From NCBI GenBank assembly GCA_002344065.1, contig DDTK01000007.1:124001-188000 (forward strand): 64,000 nucleotides of DNA. Reading direction: 5' to 3'. Below, piece by piece: positions 16,381-25,413 of this stretch (position 1 is the first letter of the stretch; every line of letters starts with the position of its first letter). The notes under the pieces are model-generated. The model was not told the DNA's origin. It made no database searches and saw nothing but the letters and a program-made list of their open reading frames with translations. The translations under genes and the position numbers were made by a program. Source of the DNA: Flammeovirgaceae bacterium UBA2366 (GTDB lineage: Bacteria; Bacteroidota; Bacteroidia; Cytophagales; Cyclobacteriaceae).

Positions 16381-17409
16381 ATGGACAATCGGAAGAAGAA
16401 CATTATCTATAGTATTATACTAATCACCTCAGTGTTTGCCGTTTGGTTATACCGCAAAAACCAGGCACCTGAGCCCATGATGATTGAGGGTAAAACGATG
16501 GGCACCACCTATCACATTACCTATTTCGATGATCAGCGAAGAAACTTTAAAACCTCTGTCGACTCCTTGTTGGAAGTAGTCAATCAAAGCATCAATACCT
16601 ATTTACCAAATTCAGACATTACATTATTCAATAAAGGAGAGCGTTCATTCACCTTCGGTCTTCCGTATTTCTTGCCGGTGTTGAGGAAGTCGCAAGAAGT
16701 TTTTGCTGCCTCTTCCGGTGCGTTTGATCCTACTGTAATGCCACTGGTTAATGCGTGGGGGTTTGGTCCGGCCGAGCCACTTAATCCGGGTAATTTACAG
16801 GTAGACTCCATTCGCGATTTTGTAGGCTTTGAAAAAATACAATTTAATAGGGATAGCGTGTGGAAAACCGACTCACGCACCCAACTTGATTTTGGGGGAA
16901 TCGGACAAGGATATGGTGCAGATGTGGTTACAGAGTTTCTGAAAGCAAAGGGCATCGTAAATATGTTGGTTGAACTTGGTGGAGAGGGAATGGCTTGTGG
17001 TATTAATCTTAAAACACAAAAAGCATGGGAGATTGGTATCCTTGATCCAGCTTCTACACGTGATAACCTTTTTTTTAAAGCATATATTTCATTAAAGGAT
17101 AAATCTTTCACCACCTCAGGAAATTACTTTAACTACCGTGAAGTTGATGGCAAGAAATTTTCACACACCATTGATCCGGAGTCTGGATATCCAGTACGGA
17201 AGGAAATTTTAAGTGCATCAGTTTTTGCCGAAGACGGCATTACTGCCGATGCCTGGGCTACCGCTTTTATGGTTATGGGGCATGAGCGTGCTATCGAAAT
17301 ATTGAAAAGTAGGAGTGATTTGGATGGTTTGATTATTTATTCTGATGAATCGGGCAATGCTAAAGTTTTTATTTCGAAGGGCATTGAGCAAAATGTAGTA
17401 GTGAAATAA
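16381..17409 (+). CDS. apbE: FAD:protein FMN transferase (ApbE family)
   Basis: Attaches FMN covalently to Thr of flavoproteins such as Na+-NQR and Rnf subunits, outside the cytoplasmic membrane. An N-terminal membrane anchor (about residues 8-24) is followed by GKTMGTTYHI, FDPTVMPLVNAWGFGP, LDFGGIGQGYGADVV and HTIDPESGYPV, then the metal-binding ADAWATAFMVMG near the end. A TTG seven codons upstream is open, but ATG at 16381 gives the usual signal-anchor start. It sits 10 bases before the ZIP-family gene. No Nqr or Rnf target gene is in the window. Confidence 0.94.
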   Translation: MDNRKKNIIYSIILITSVFAVWLYRKNQAPEPMMIEGKTMGTTYHITYFDDQRRNFKTSVDSLLEVVNQSINTYLPNSDITLFNKGERSFTFGLPYFLPVLRKSQEVFAASSGAFDPTVMPLVNAWGFGPAEPLNPGNLQVDSIRDFVGFEKIQFNRDSVWKTDSRTQLDFGGIGQGYGADVVTEFLKAKGIVNMLVELGGEGMACGINLKTQKAWEIGILDPASTRDNLFFKAYISLKDKSFTTSGNYFNYREVDGKKFSHTIDPESGYPVRKEILSASVFAEDGITADAWATAFMVMGHERAIEILKSRSDLDGLIIYSDESGNAKVFISKGIEQNVVVK

Positions 17410-17419
17410 CAAATATCTC

Positions 17420-18181
17420 ATGACCTTAAAACTTTTGGTTCTTTTCTTCACACCACTGCTTTCGGGTTTGTTGGTTTACCTTATACCCGGGGGCAGAACT
17501 AAGAGCTTCAGGTTGTTGCTGGTATTTGCAGGAGCCTATCTTTTTGGGATTACCGTTGTACACATACTTCCAGAGCTGTATCGTGGCAACGGTGAGGTAG
17601 AGTTGATCGGGTTATTTGTGCTATGCGGTTTTTTTCTGCAACAAATTCTGGAGCACTTTACATCCGGTGTAGAGCATGGTCATATCCACAAGCACGAGCA
17701 TGCCCATGATCATCAGCACTCACATCAACACCAACAAGTATCAGCTCTTGTACTATTAATGGCTTTATGCGTGCATGCTTTTTTAGAAGGCGCCATGCTG
17801 GCACAGCCCGCAACCATGGGTTTTCAGTACGATGTGAATGCTATTTTGTTAGGAATTGCGCTGCACCGTGCCCCAGCGGCCTTTGCTTTAATGACGGTAC
17901 TTTCTTTTCAGCTGAACTCCCGGAACAAAGCTATTCCTTACCTGATAGTCTTTTCTGTAGCCGCACCTATCGGCTTATTGATCAGCACCTATCTGGTGGA
18001 GGCTGAAATTCTCTCGCAATCTGGATTGGTATTATTGTATGCGCTGGTTAGCGGTAACTTTCTTCACATATCCACAACCATTGTGTTTGAAAGCAGCCCT
18101 GAGCATCATTTTAATGCACGTAAACTAACCGTGGCCATTTTGGGTGCTTTGGTAGCTGTAGCGGTGGAGTTCTTCCTGTAA
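17420..18181 (+). CDS. ZIP-family metal transporter
   Basis: Inner-membrane protein of 253 residues with about seven or eight hydrophobic segments and a central His-rich cytoplasmic loop (about residues 84-103, HGHIHKHEHAHDHQHSHQHQ pattern). The membrane motifs HAFLEG and ALHRAPAAFAL correspond to the metal-binding helices of ZIP transporters, which import Zn2+ or other divalent cations. It follows apbE by 10 bases, suggesting a two-gene unit. The particular metal is not predictable. Confidence 0.88.
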   Translation: MTLKLLVLFFTPLLSGLLVYLIPGGRTKSFRLLLVFAGAYLFGITVVHILPELYRGNGEVELIGLFVLCGFFLQQILEHFTSGVEHGHIHKHEHAHDHQHSHQHQQVSALVLLMALCVHAFLEGAMLAQPATMGFQYDVNAILLGIALHRAPAAFALMTVLSFQLNSRNKAIPYLIVFSVAAPIGLLISTYLVEAEILSQSGLVLLYALVSGNFLHISTTIVFESSPEHHFNARKLTVAILGALVAVAVEFFL

Positions 18182-18235
18182 ATAAGGGTTTTTCAAGTCA
18201 AACAAATATCCGATTTTTAGGTGCCTCCAATCGGA

Positions 18236-20134
18236 ATGCCTATGAAGTTGATTAATTCCTTTGCGGAATACCAGAAACACTATGATTTCAGTATAGAAAA
18301 CCCAGAAGCCTTTTGGGCAGATGTTGCGGAGAATTTTCTGTGGCGGAAAAAATGGAATCGTGTACTGGAGTGGGATTTTCATAAACCTGAAGCCCAGTGG
18401 TTTATTGGTGGGAAATTGAACATCACAGAAAACTGCATCGACAGACATTTGCCTGAACGGGCCAACCAAACCGCCATCATCTGGGAGCCGAATGATCCCT
18501 CGGAAGAACCGCGCAACATTACCTACCAGGAATTATTCCACGAGGTTTGCCGTGTGGCCAACATGTTAAAGGCTCAAGGCATTACAAAAGGTGATCGGGT
18601 TTGTATTTATATGCCCATGATTCCGGAAGTGGCTTATGCCATGCTGGCATGTGCACGAATTGGTGCCATACACTCGGTAGTGTTTGCCGGTTTTTCTGCC
18701 GGTTCCTTAATTGATCGTATTAATGATGCGGGATGCAAACTGGTACTAGCAACCGATGGAGCCTATCGAGGTGATAAGATCATTGATCTTAAATCCATAA
18801 TTGATGAAGCATTGGAGAAATGTCCCACGGTAGAGCGGGTTCTTGTGGCTAAGCGCACAAAATCAAAAGTTAACATGAAACCCGGCCGGGATTTGTGGTG
18901 GGAAGAGGAAATCCGAAACGTTTCGGATGTATGTGCGGCCGAAGAAATGGACGCTGAGGACTTGCTTTTTATTTTATACACCTCTGGTTCTACCGGAAAG
19001 CCAAAAGGCATGGTGCATACCTGCGGGGGCTACATGGTGTATACAAACTACACGTTTAAAACAGCCTTTCAATATCAGGATGGGCAAGTCTACTGGTGTA
19101 CGGCTGACGTAGGCTGGATCACAGGACATTCCTATATTGTTTATGGTCCATTATCGGCAGGAGCGACCACGCTCATGTTTGAAGGGATTCCTTCCTGGCC
19201 GGATATGGGCAGGTTTTGGCATGTTGCGGAAAAGCACCGGGTAAATATTTTTTATACCGCACCAACCGCCATCCGATCGTTGGAAAAAGCTCCATTGAGT
19301 TTTGTGCGTCAATACGATTTACATTCCATTAAAGTATTAGGCACCGTGGGTGAGCCCATCAACGAAGAGGCCTGGCACTGGTATCATGACAACATCGGCC
19401 GGGGCAAATGCCCTGTGGTAGACACCTGGTGGCAGACGGAAACAGGAGGATTTATGATTTCTCCGATTGCCAACATCACGAAGCTTAAACCCGCCTATGC
19501 GACTTTGCCGCTACCTGGAGTGCAGCCTGCCATTATGGATGAAAATGGAAATGAATTGCTGGCCAACGGAGTGGAGGGTCGGTTGGCGATTCGTTTTCCA
19601 TGGCCGGCCATGGCCCGAACTATATACGGGGATCATCAACGGTTTAAAGACACATACTTCTCCACCTTTCCGGGAAAATATTTTACAGGAGATGGGTGCA
19701 AGCGCGATGAAGAGGGCTTCTATCGGATTACCGGCAGAGTAGATGATATTATTATTGTGTCGGGTCATAACATGGGAACGGCTGAAATTGAAAGCGCCAT
19801 TGACGAGCATTCAGCGGTGTGTGAATCGGCTGTGGTAGCTTATCCTCACGATATAAAAGGGCAAGGCGTTTACGCTTATGTAATCTGTTACGACAAACCG
19901 CATGAAGAAGAAAAGCTGCGCAAAGAGATTCGTGAACTGGTTGCTAAAATTATTGGTCCCATTGCCAAACCCGATAAGATTCAGTTTGTAAGTGGACTGC
20001 CCAAAACACGTTCAGGAAAAATTATGCGAAGAATTTTGAGAAAAGTTGCCGAGGGAGATACCTCCAATTTAGGAGATGTTACTACCTTGCTTGACCCTTC
20101 TGTAGTCGATGAAATTAAAGGTGGGGCATTGTAG
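18236..20134 (+). CDS. acs: Acetyl-CoA synthetase (AMP-forming)
   Basis: Activates acetate to acetyl-CoA through acetyl-AMP. It shows YTSGSTGKPKGMVHT (P-loop-like A3 motif), the GEPINEEAW and DTWWQTETGG segments, and the C-terminal PKTRSGKIMRR whose Lys is the acetylation-regulated catalytic residue of this family. The length of about 632 is slightly below the common 650. The start is ambiguous: GTG at 18221, ATG at 18236 and ATG at 18242 are all in frame, and an ATG is preferred. The small DUF3127 gene follows after 17 bases. Confidence 0.96.
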   Translation: MPMKLINSFAEYQKHYDFSIENPEAFWADVAENFLWRKKWNRVLEWDFHKPEAQWFIGGKLNITENCIDRHLPERANQTAIIWEPNDPSEEPRNITYQELFHEVCRVANMLKAQGITKGDRVCIYMPMIPEVAYAMLACARIGAIHSVVFAGFSAGSLIDRINDAGCKLVLATDGAYRGDKIIDLKSIIDEALEKCPTVERVLVAKRTKSKVNMKPGRDLWWEEEIRNVSDVCAAEEMDAEDLLFILYTSGSTGKPKGMVHTCGGYMVYTNYTFKTAFQYQDGQVYWCTADVGWITGHSYIVYGPLSAGATTLMFEGIPSWPDMGRFWHVAEKHRVNIFYTAPTAIRSLEKAPLSFVRQYDLHSIKVLGTVGEPINEEAWHWYHDNIGRGKCPVVDTWWQTETGGFMISPIANITKLKPAYATLPLPGVQPAIMDENGNELLANGVEGRLAIRFPWPAMARTIYGDHQRFKDTYFSTFPGKYFTGDGCKRDEEGFYRITGRVDDIIIVSGHNMGTAEIESAIDEHSAVCESAVVAYPHDIKGQGVYAYVICYDKPHEEEKLRKEIRELVAKIIGPIAKPDKIQFVSGLPKTRSGKIMRRILRKVAEGDTSNLGDVTTLLDPSVVDEIKGGAL

Positions 20135-20151
20135 AAGTAAATAAATTAAAA

Positions 20152-20496
20152 ATGGAAATATCAGGAACAGTAGTTAGCCTTTTACCGCTTCAAACGGGAC
20201 AAGGAAAAAACGGAGTATGGAAAAAGCAGGAATTTATTTTGGAAACACCGGGGCAGTATCCGAAAAAGGTTTGCCTTTCGCTTTGGGGTGAGAAGGTGGA
20301 TGAAAACCGGTTAAATGCCGGTGATAAAATTACCGCATCGATCAACATTGAAAGCCGGGAGTATAACGGCCGTTGGTACACCGATGTGCGTGCCTGGAAA
20401 ATTGCCAGGCAAACGGGACAGGAGCGCGAAATGGCTCCCCCACCAGATCAGTCGTTTATGCCAGATACCAACTCAAGTGACGATTTGCCGTTTTGA
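20152..20496 (+). CDS. DUF3127 protein (small OB-fold-like, Bacteroidota)
   Basis: A 114-residue protein beginning MEISGTVVSLLPLQTGQG, the N-terminal pattern of DUF3127. Beta-rich segments KKQEFIL, KKVCLSLWGEKVD and YNGRWYTDVRAWKI follow, and an acidic, disordered end finishes DDLPF. An acidic tip ending in a hydrophobic pair is typical of single-stranded-DNA-binding-protein tails, so a nucleic-acid role is possible but not shown. It follows acs closely and is followed by a hairpin and then a strong terminator. Confidence 0.78.
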   Translation: MEISGTVVSLLPLQTGQGKNGVWKKQEFILETPGQYPKKVCLSLWGEKVDENRLNAGDKITASINIESREYNGRWYTDVRAWKIARQTGQEREMAPPPDQSFMPDTNSSDDLPF

Positions 20497-20499
20497 TCA

Positions 20500-20530
20500 G
20501 TCATCCTACCACTCAAAGTGGGAGGATGAC
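20500..20530. repeat. Near-perfect hairpin after the DUF3127 gene
   Basis: GTCATCCT (20500-20507) pairs with AGGATGAC (20523-20530), and inside it CCACT pairs with AGTGG around CAA. No T run follows, so it is not a typical terminator; it may be an RNA 3'-end stabiliser or a small palindromic repeat. Confidence 0.6.
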
Positions 20531-20546
20531 TATACACGCCCGCACA

Positions 20547-20583
20547 ACAAAAAACCCTGATGGTGATCCGTCAGGGTTTTTTG
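20547..20583. terminator. Bidirectional terminator between DUF3127 gene and nrdA
   Basis: AAAAAACCCTGA (20549-20560) pairs with TCAGGGTTTTTT (20571-20582) around a 10-base loop. The A run on one side and T run on the other allow it to end transcripts from both the rightward acs unit and the leftward nrd unit. Confidence 0.9.
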
Positions 20584-20603
20584 TTTTTCGCGCTTTAGTG
20601 GAA

Positions 20604-23048
20604 TCAACTTCCGCAAGCCTCACAGGCATCCGGGTTGTCCAACGAACAAGCCATATCAGCTTTCTTTTGCTCGTAATCCGCTACTGGCTGTGCAGCATAA
20701 ACCATTTGTGTTTGTGGCTCAGCAACGGTTGCGGTAACCGCAGCGGTCTTTACTTCTGCGCCAACCGTTTGCTGCATGGCTGTTTTATCCAGTGTAAACT
20801 GAATGGCATCAGCAGCTGCGGTTGAACGCAGGTAATACATACCTGTTTTCAATCCTTTCTTCCAGGCGTAGAAGTGCATGGAAGTAAGTTTACCGAAGTT
20901 CGGATCTTTCAGGTGAATGTTAAGGCTCTGCGACTGGCAGATGTATGCACCACGATCGGCCGACATGTCGATAATCGCTTTTTGTGAAATCTCCCAAACA
21001 GTTTTGTAGATGTCCTTGATGTTTTGTGGAATCTCCGGAATGGGTTGTACCGAACCATTGGTAGCGATTAATTTTTGACGCATAGTCTCATTCCACAAGC
21101 CCAGATCAATCAGGTCTTTCATCAAGTGCTTGTTGGCAATGATGAATTCACCCGACAATGTTCTGCGGGTGTATATGTTTGATGTATACGGTTCAAAGCA
21201 TTCGTTATTACCTAAAATCTGAGAAGTTGAGGCTGTTGGCATGGGGGCTAACAACAACGAGTTGCGTACTCCGTACTTTTTAACATCCTGCTTTAATTGT
21301 TCCCAGTTCCAGCGGTTGCTTTTTGGAGTAACGCCCCACATATCGAACTGGAATATTCCTTTTGATACGGGTGAACCCTTGAACGTTTCGTAAGGTCCTT
21401 GAACTTTAGCAAGTTCCATGGAAGCCTCCATCGCGCCAAAGTATATGGTTTCAAAAATATCTTCATTCAGTCTTCGCGCTTCTTCTGAGTCGAATGGCAT
21501 GCGCAGCATAATGAAGGTATCGGCCAAACCCTGTACACCAAGACCAATCGGGCGATGGCGCATGTTGGAGTTGCGTGCCTCTTCTACCGGGTAGTAGTTT
21601 ACATCAATAACCTTGTTCAGGTTACGGGTTACTACTTTAGTAATCTCGTAAAGTTTCTGATGATCGTACTTGCCATCCTCTGTTACAAACTTGTTCAGCG
21701 CCAATGAAGCGAGGTTACACACAGCAACTTCATCTTTCGAGGTGTACTCAATAATTTCTGTACACAGGTTACTAGACTTGATGGTGCCCAGGTTTTTCTG
21801 ATTCGATTTGCGGTTAGCGGCATCTTTATACAAAATGTAAGGCGTTCCGGTTTCGATTTGTGATTCAAGAATCTCAAACCACAGGTCTTGTGCTTTTATT
21901 TGTTTGCGGTAACGTCCTTCTTTCTCATATTTATCGTACAGTCTTTCAAACTCCTCACCCCACACTTCGGCTAAACCGGGTGCTTCGTTGGGGCAGAAGA
22001 GCGACCACATTTCGTTGTTCTCTACACGCTGCATGAAAAGATCCGGAATCCACATAGCATAGAAGAGATCGCGCGCGCGCATTTCTTCCTTACCATGATT
22101 TTTCTTCAGATCGAGAAAATCAAATACATCGGCATGCCAGGGCTCCAAATAAACAGCAAAACTTCCTTTACGTTTTCCACCGCCCTGATCAACATAGCGT
22201 GCGGTCATATCGAAGTTGCGAAGCATGGGAACGATACCGTTGGATGTTCCACCGGTGCCTTTGATATAGGAGCCTTTTGCGCGTACGTTATGAATGCTAA
22301 GTCCAATACCTCCTGCTGATTGTGAGATTTTAGCGCATTGCTTTAATGTATCATAAATACCATCAATGCTATCGTCCTTCATAGTAAGCAGGAAGCACGA
22401 AGACAATTGTGGCTTGGGTGTGCCGGCATTAAATAATGTAGGAGTGGCGTGTGTAAACCACTTTTCAGAAAGCAGGTTATAGGTTTCAATGGCGGCTGGA
22501 ATATCCTCGCCATGAATGCCAACGGCAACACGCATAAGCATGTGCTGTGGACGCTCCACCACTTTACCGTCTACCTTCATCAGGTATGATCGCTCAAGGG
22601 TTTTAAAACCAAAGTAATCGTAACCAAAATCACGATCATAAAGAATGGCTTCATCCAGTTCTGCAGCATGGTCGCGCACTGTTTTCCACATCTCTTTCGA
22701 AATGAGCGGGGCATTCTCGCCCGTTTTTGGATCCACATACGTGTACAAGCGCTTCATGGTGTTGGAAAAAGACTTGCTCGTTACCTTGTGCAGGTTGGAA
22801 GTTGCCAGGCGAGCAGCCAACTTGGCGTAGTCCGGGTGCTTGGTCGTCAGCGTTGCGGCAATTTCCGCAGCGAGATTGTCTAGCTGAATCGTGCTTACGC
22901 CATCGTACAAACCGTTAATCACCTTCATAGCAATCTCCACCGGGCTGATATATTTCATATCCAGTCCGTAACAGAGCTTTTCAATGCGAGCGGTGATTTT
23001 GTCAAACTTTACGGACTCTCTGCGTCCGTCTCTTTTTATGACAAGCAT
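20604..23048 (-). CDS. nrdA: Ribonucleoside-diphosphate reductase, alpha subunit (class Ia)
   Basis: Large subunit that reduces ribonucleotides to deoxyribonucleotides. An N-terminal ATP-cone (about residues 1-90, VIKRDGRRESVKFD) implies allosteric activity control by ATP/dATP. The active-site set is visible: C218 (LSSCFLL), N427-C429-E431 (NLCTE) and C444, with the glycyl-like PMPTASTSQILGNN segment later. The C-terminal shuttle cysteines are C809 and C812 (CEAC), after a long Ala/Thr-rich linker. It has 814 residues and is full length. It is 54 bases downstream of nrdB. Confidence 0.97.
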   Translation of the reverse strand: MLVIKRDGRRESVKFDKITARIEKLCYGLDMKYISPVEIAMKVINGLYDGVSTIQLDNLAAEIAATLTTKHPDYAKLAARLATSNLHKVTSKSFSNTMKRLYTYVDPKTGENAPLISKEMWKTVRDHAAELDEAILYDRDFGYDYFGFKTLERSYLMKVDGKVVERPQHMLMRVAVGIHGEDIPAAIETYNLLSEKWFTHATPTLFNAGTPKPQLSSCFLLTMKDDSIDGIYDTLKQCAKISQSAGGIGLSIHNVRAKGSYIKGTGGTSNGIVPMLRNFDMTARYVDQGGGKRKGSFAVYLEPWHADVFDFLDLKKNHGKEEMRARDLFYAMWIPDLFMQRVENNEMWSLFCPNEAPGLAEVWGEEFERLYDKYEKEGRYRKQIKAQDLWFEILESQIETGTPYILYKDAANRKSNQKNLGTIKSSNLCTEIIEYTSKDEVAVCNLASLALNKFVTEDGKYDHQKLYEITKVVTRNLNKVIDVNYYPVEEARNSNMRHRPIGLGVQGLADTFIMLRMPFDSEEARRLNEDIFETIYFGAMEASMELAKVQGPYETFKGSPVSKGIFQFDMWGVTPKSNRWNWEQLKQDVKKYGVRNSLLLAPMPTASTSQILGNNECFEPYTSNIYTRRTLSGEFIIANKHLMKDLIDLGLWNETMRQKLIATNGSVQPIPEIPQNIKDIYKTVWEISQKAIIDMSADRGAYICQSQSLNIHLKDPNFGKLTSMHFYAWKKGLKTGMYYLRSTAAADAIQFTLDKTAMQQTVGAEVKTAAVTATVAEPQTQMVYAAQPVADYEQKKADMACSLDNPDACEACGS

Positions 23049-23102
23049 TTTGATAGGGTTGTTTAAAAAGTTTAAAAAATGGTGAAAAGTGTTTTGAAGA
23101 TA

Positions 23103-24092
23103 TTAAAAATCTTCGTTCAGTGAAAACTTGGGTGACGAATCTTTTTCCGAGCTGTTAAGTACCCCGGCTTTCTGGTATTCGGCAACCCGCTTTTCAAAGA
23201 AGTTGGTTTTACCACGTAACGAAATCATATCCATAAAATCGAACGGATTGGTAGCCCCGTAGATTTTTTTGCCAATCAACTCATTGAGCAGACGGTCGGC
23301 CACGAACTCGATGTACTGTCTCATCAATTCGGCATTCATACCAATCAGGTTTACAGGCAAGGCATCGGTAACGAATTCTTTCTCAATTTCAACGGCATCT
23401 TTGATAACATCAATAACCGTTTGTTCAGGAAGTTTATTGATAACGTGCTTGGTGTACAAATGACAGGCGAAGTCGCAATGAAGCCCTTCATCCCTGGAAA
23501 TCAACTCGTTGGAAAAGCTCAAGCCGGGCATTAACCCACGCTTTTTCAACCAGAAAATGGAGCAGAATGAACCGGAGAAGAATATCCCCTCCACAGCGGC
23601 AAAAGCAATCAGGCGTTCCTGAAAATTTCCTTTGGAAATCCAACGCAAAGCCCATTCAGCTTTTTTCCTCACACAGTCCATCGTATCAATGGCATGGAAG
23701 AGTGTATCTTTTTCTTTCGGATCTTTTACATACGTGTCTATTAATAAAGAGTATGTCTCGGAGTGGATGTTTTCAATGGCAATTTGAAAGCCATAGAAAA
23801 ATTTAGCCTCTGTATACTGCACTTCCGATACGAAATGTTCCGCAAGGTTCTCATTAACGATACCATCGCTGGCCGCAAAGAATGCAAGCACATGTTTTAT
23901 AAAGTAGCGCTCACCGTCATTGAGGTTTTCCCAGTCAGTAAGGTCCTGACTAAGGTCTATTTCTTCGGCCGTCCAAAAACTGGCTTCGGCTTGTTTGTAA
24001 AATTTCCAGATATCATGTTGTTGAATAGGGAAGAGGACGAAACGATCTTTGTTCTCTCTCAAAATTGGTTCTTCCTGTAAAGAATTACTCAT
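23103..24092 (-). CDS. nrdB: Ribonucleoside-diphosphate reductase, beta subunit
   Basis: Small subunit carrying the di-iron centre and tyrosyl radical. The FAASDG segment gives Asp76, and IENIHSETY gives Glu107, His110 and the radical Tyr114, in the same spacing as the E. coli enzyme. FWTAEEIDLSQD is the family's N-terminal motif. It is 329 residues long with a normal ATG start. It is the first gene of the leftward nrdB-nrdA unit; about 440 bases without a gene lie upstream. I found no convincing pair of NrdR boxes there. Confidence 0.97.
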   Translation of the reverse strand: MSNSLQEEPILRENKDRFVLFPIQQHDIWKFYKQAEASFWTAEEIDLSQDLTDWENLNDGERYFIKHVLAFFAASDGIVNENLAEHFVSEVQYTEAKFFYGFQIAIENIHSETYSLLIDTYVKDPKEKDTLFHAIDTMDCVRKKAEWALRWISKGNFQERLIAFAAVEGIFFSGSFCSIFWLKKRGLMPGLSFSNELISRDEGLHCDFACHLYTKHVINKLPEQTVIDVIKDAVEIEKEFVTDALPVNLIGMNAELMRQYIEFVADRLLNELIGKKIYGATNPFDFMDMISLRGKTNFFEKRVAEYQKAGVLNSSEKDSSPKFSLNEDF

Positions 24093-24533
24093 CTTTTGAT
24101 GGGTTTAGGGTTGTTAAATATAGTTAGCCGGGCTTCACGGAAACGCTGAAAAAGTAACAGCAGGCCGTGTTGCCAGTTTAAAAAATCTTAAAATTTACTT
24201 GTTATGGGCTGAAAGAAGACTAACCTTTTTCCGCCCGGTGTAAGCGTACAAATATTTGAAATGGTGCGGTCAAATCAAAGGGTGTATTTTTGGCAAAAGT
24301 TCTGTTTTTGTGCTGAATTTGCATATTTCGAGGGCTTATAAATGATTGTGTTTTAGGTGGTTGATGGGCCCTTTGAATGCTCTTCTTTCAGTTAAAATGA
24401 AGCCTGAAAATTTTTATTTTTTTTTCAAGGGTACGAAACTGGTGTGTTTTGAGGGGTCCGTTGTCAAATTCTGTATTCCGTATTCTGATTTCTGAATTCT
24501 TTTTCTACCTTTGCAGTCCTATTTTTGAAAGCT
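24093..24533. other. Long intergenic region between divergent nrdB and rplU
   Basis: About 440 AT-rich bases with no supported ORF, tRNA or strong hairpin. Each end should hold a promoter: a good TAnnTTTG core lies before rplU, and a weaker TATATTTA (24122-24115 on the minus strand) before nrdB. The middle (about 24230-24480) shows nothing I can name. Confidence 0.5.
24506..24513 (+). promoter_or_regulatory. Promoter -7 box of rplU-rpmA (TACCTTTG)
   Basis: It matches the Bacteroidota sigma-A core TAnnTTTG exactly, 20 bases before the rplU ATG. Confidence 0.7.
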
Positions 24534-24842
24534 ATGTATGCAATTGTAAACATTGCCGGAACACAGTTCAAAGTGGCTAAAGATCAATACATCTACGCCC
24601 CTAAATTGGATGGAGAGGCAGGATCAAGCGTTAGTTTTAACGAAGTCCTTCTGCTCGACAATAACGGGAAAGTAGAAATTGGCGCCCCTACTGTGAAAGG
24701 CGCGAAAGTGTCAGGAAAGATACTGGAGCATGTGAAGGGCAATAAGGTTATTGTCTTTAAAAAGAAACGCAGAAAAGGCTATGCCGTGAAAAACGGGCAT
24801 CGCCAGCAGTACACAAAGGTGCAAATTGAAAGCATTGGATAA
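24534..24842 (+). CDS. rplU: Large-subunit ribosomal protein L21
   Basis: Structural protein of the 50S subunit. The protein starts MYAIVNIAGTQFKV (the family start) and has the VKGNKVIVFKKKRRKGY RNA-binding segment and a C-terminal GHRQQYTKVQI. An upstream in-frame TTG at 24525 is not needed; ATG at 24534 gives 102 residues, the normal length. It is followed by rpmA after 22 bases, the usual L21-L27 pair. Confidence 0.97.
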   Translation: MYAIVNIAGTQFKVAKDQYIYAPKLDGEAGSSVSFNEVLLLDNNGKVEIGAPTVKGAKVSGKILEHVKGNKVIVFKKKRRKGYAVKNGHRQQYTKVQIESIG

Positions 24843-24864
24843 TTCCCTAAAGAGCTAAAGAGTT

Positions 24865-25128
24865 ATGGCACATAAGAAAGGTGAAGGTAAAGTAAAGAAC
24901 GGCCGCGAATCGGAAAGTAAACGATTGGGCGTAAAGGTTTTTGGTGGCCAGAAGGTGGTTGCCGGTAATATTATTGTGCGTCAGCGTGGTACCAAGCACC
25001 ACCCCGGTAAAAATGTGGGATTAGGAAGGGATCATACCTTATTCGCCCTTACTAACGGAGTGGTAGTATTTAAAAAAAGTCGTGAAAACCGTTCGTTTGT
25101 ATCGGTTCTTCCTCCTGCTGAAGCCTGA
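24865..25128 (+). CDS. rpmA: Large-subunit ribosomal protein L27
   Basis: 50S protein whose N-terminal tail reaches the peptidyl-transferase centre. It begins MAHKKGEGKVKNGRES and contains LGVKVFGGQKV and RQRGTKHHPGKNVGLGRDHTLFAL, all diagnostic. The length of 87 is normal. There is no N-terminal cleaved extension of the Firmicutes type. A strong terminator follows. Confidence 0.98.
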   Translation: MAHKKGEGKVKNGRESESKRLGVKVFGGQKVVAGNIIVRQRGTKHHPGKNVGLGRDHTLFALTNGVVVFKKSRENRSFVSVLPPAEA

Positions 25129-25154
25129 CAATCGTTTGTAAGTCAATAAAAAGT

Positions 25155-25190
25155 AAAAAGCCCCGGATCACTGATCCGGGGCTTTTTTGT
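25155..25190 (+). terminator. Terminator of rplU-rpmA
   Basis: AAAAAGCCCCGGATCA pairs with TGATCCGGGGCTTTTTT around a very small loop. It lies about 27 bases after the rpmA stop and has a strong T run. Confidence 0.93.
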
Positions 25191-25379
25191 TATAGCATAT
25201 TCAATTATGATATGCATTTTCTGGTTACTTGAATACGCATAAATACAATGTTGAATTCTCAATAATCAAAACAATACGAAAGACTCAATTGGCTTGGCAA
25301 ACCGATACTTTTGATTTGGTTTTATTAGGATTCAAGTACAAAAAATTGAACAAAGTAAGTTGTCGCAAATAAAATTTTG

Positions 25380-25387
25380 TACTTTTC
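25380..25387 (+). promoter_or_regulatory. Candidate promoter of the susC-susD pair (TACTTTTC)
   Basis: One base differs from TAnnTTTG. A TTG at 25360-25362 lies at about the right distance for a -33 element, and the ATG is 34 bases from the box start. Tentative. Confidence 0.35.
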
Positions 25388-25413
25388 GCTGAATTTTACC
25401 TAAATCAAAACTT

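Noticed and set aside
17666..17745. His-rich repeats as a DNA repeat array
   Set aside because: The CAC/CAT-rich stretch encodes the cytoplasmic His loop of the ZIP transporter.
24093..24533. NrdR boxes upstream of nrdB
   Set aside because: I looked for paired NrdR-type palindromes and found none that matched well on both halves.
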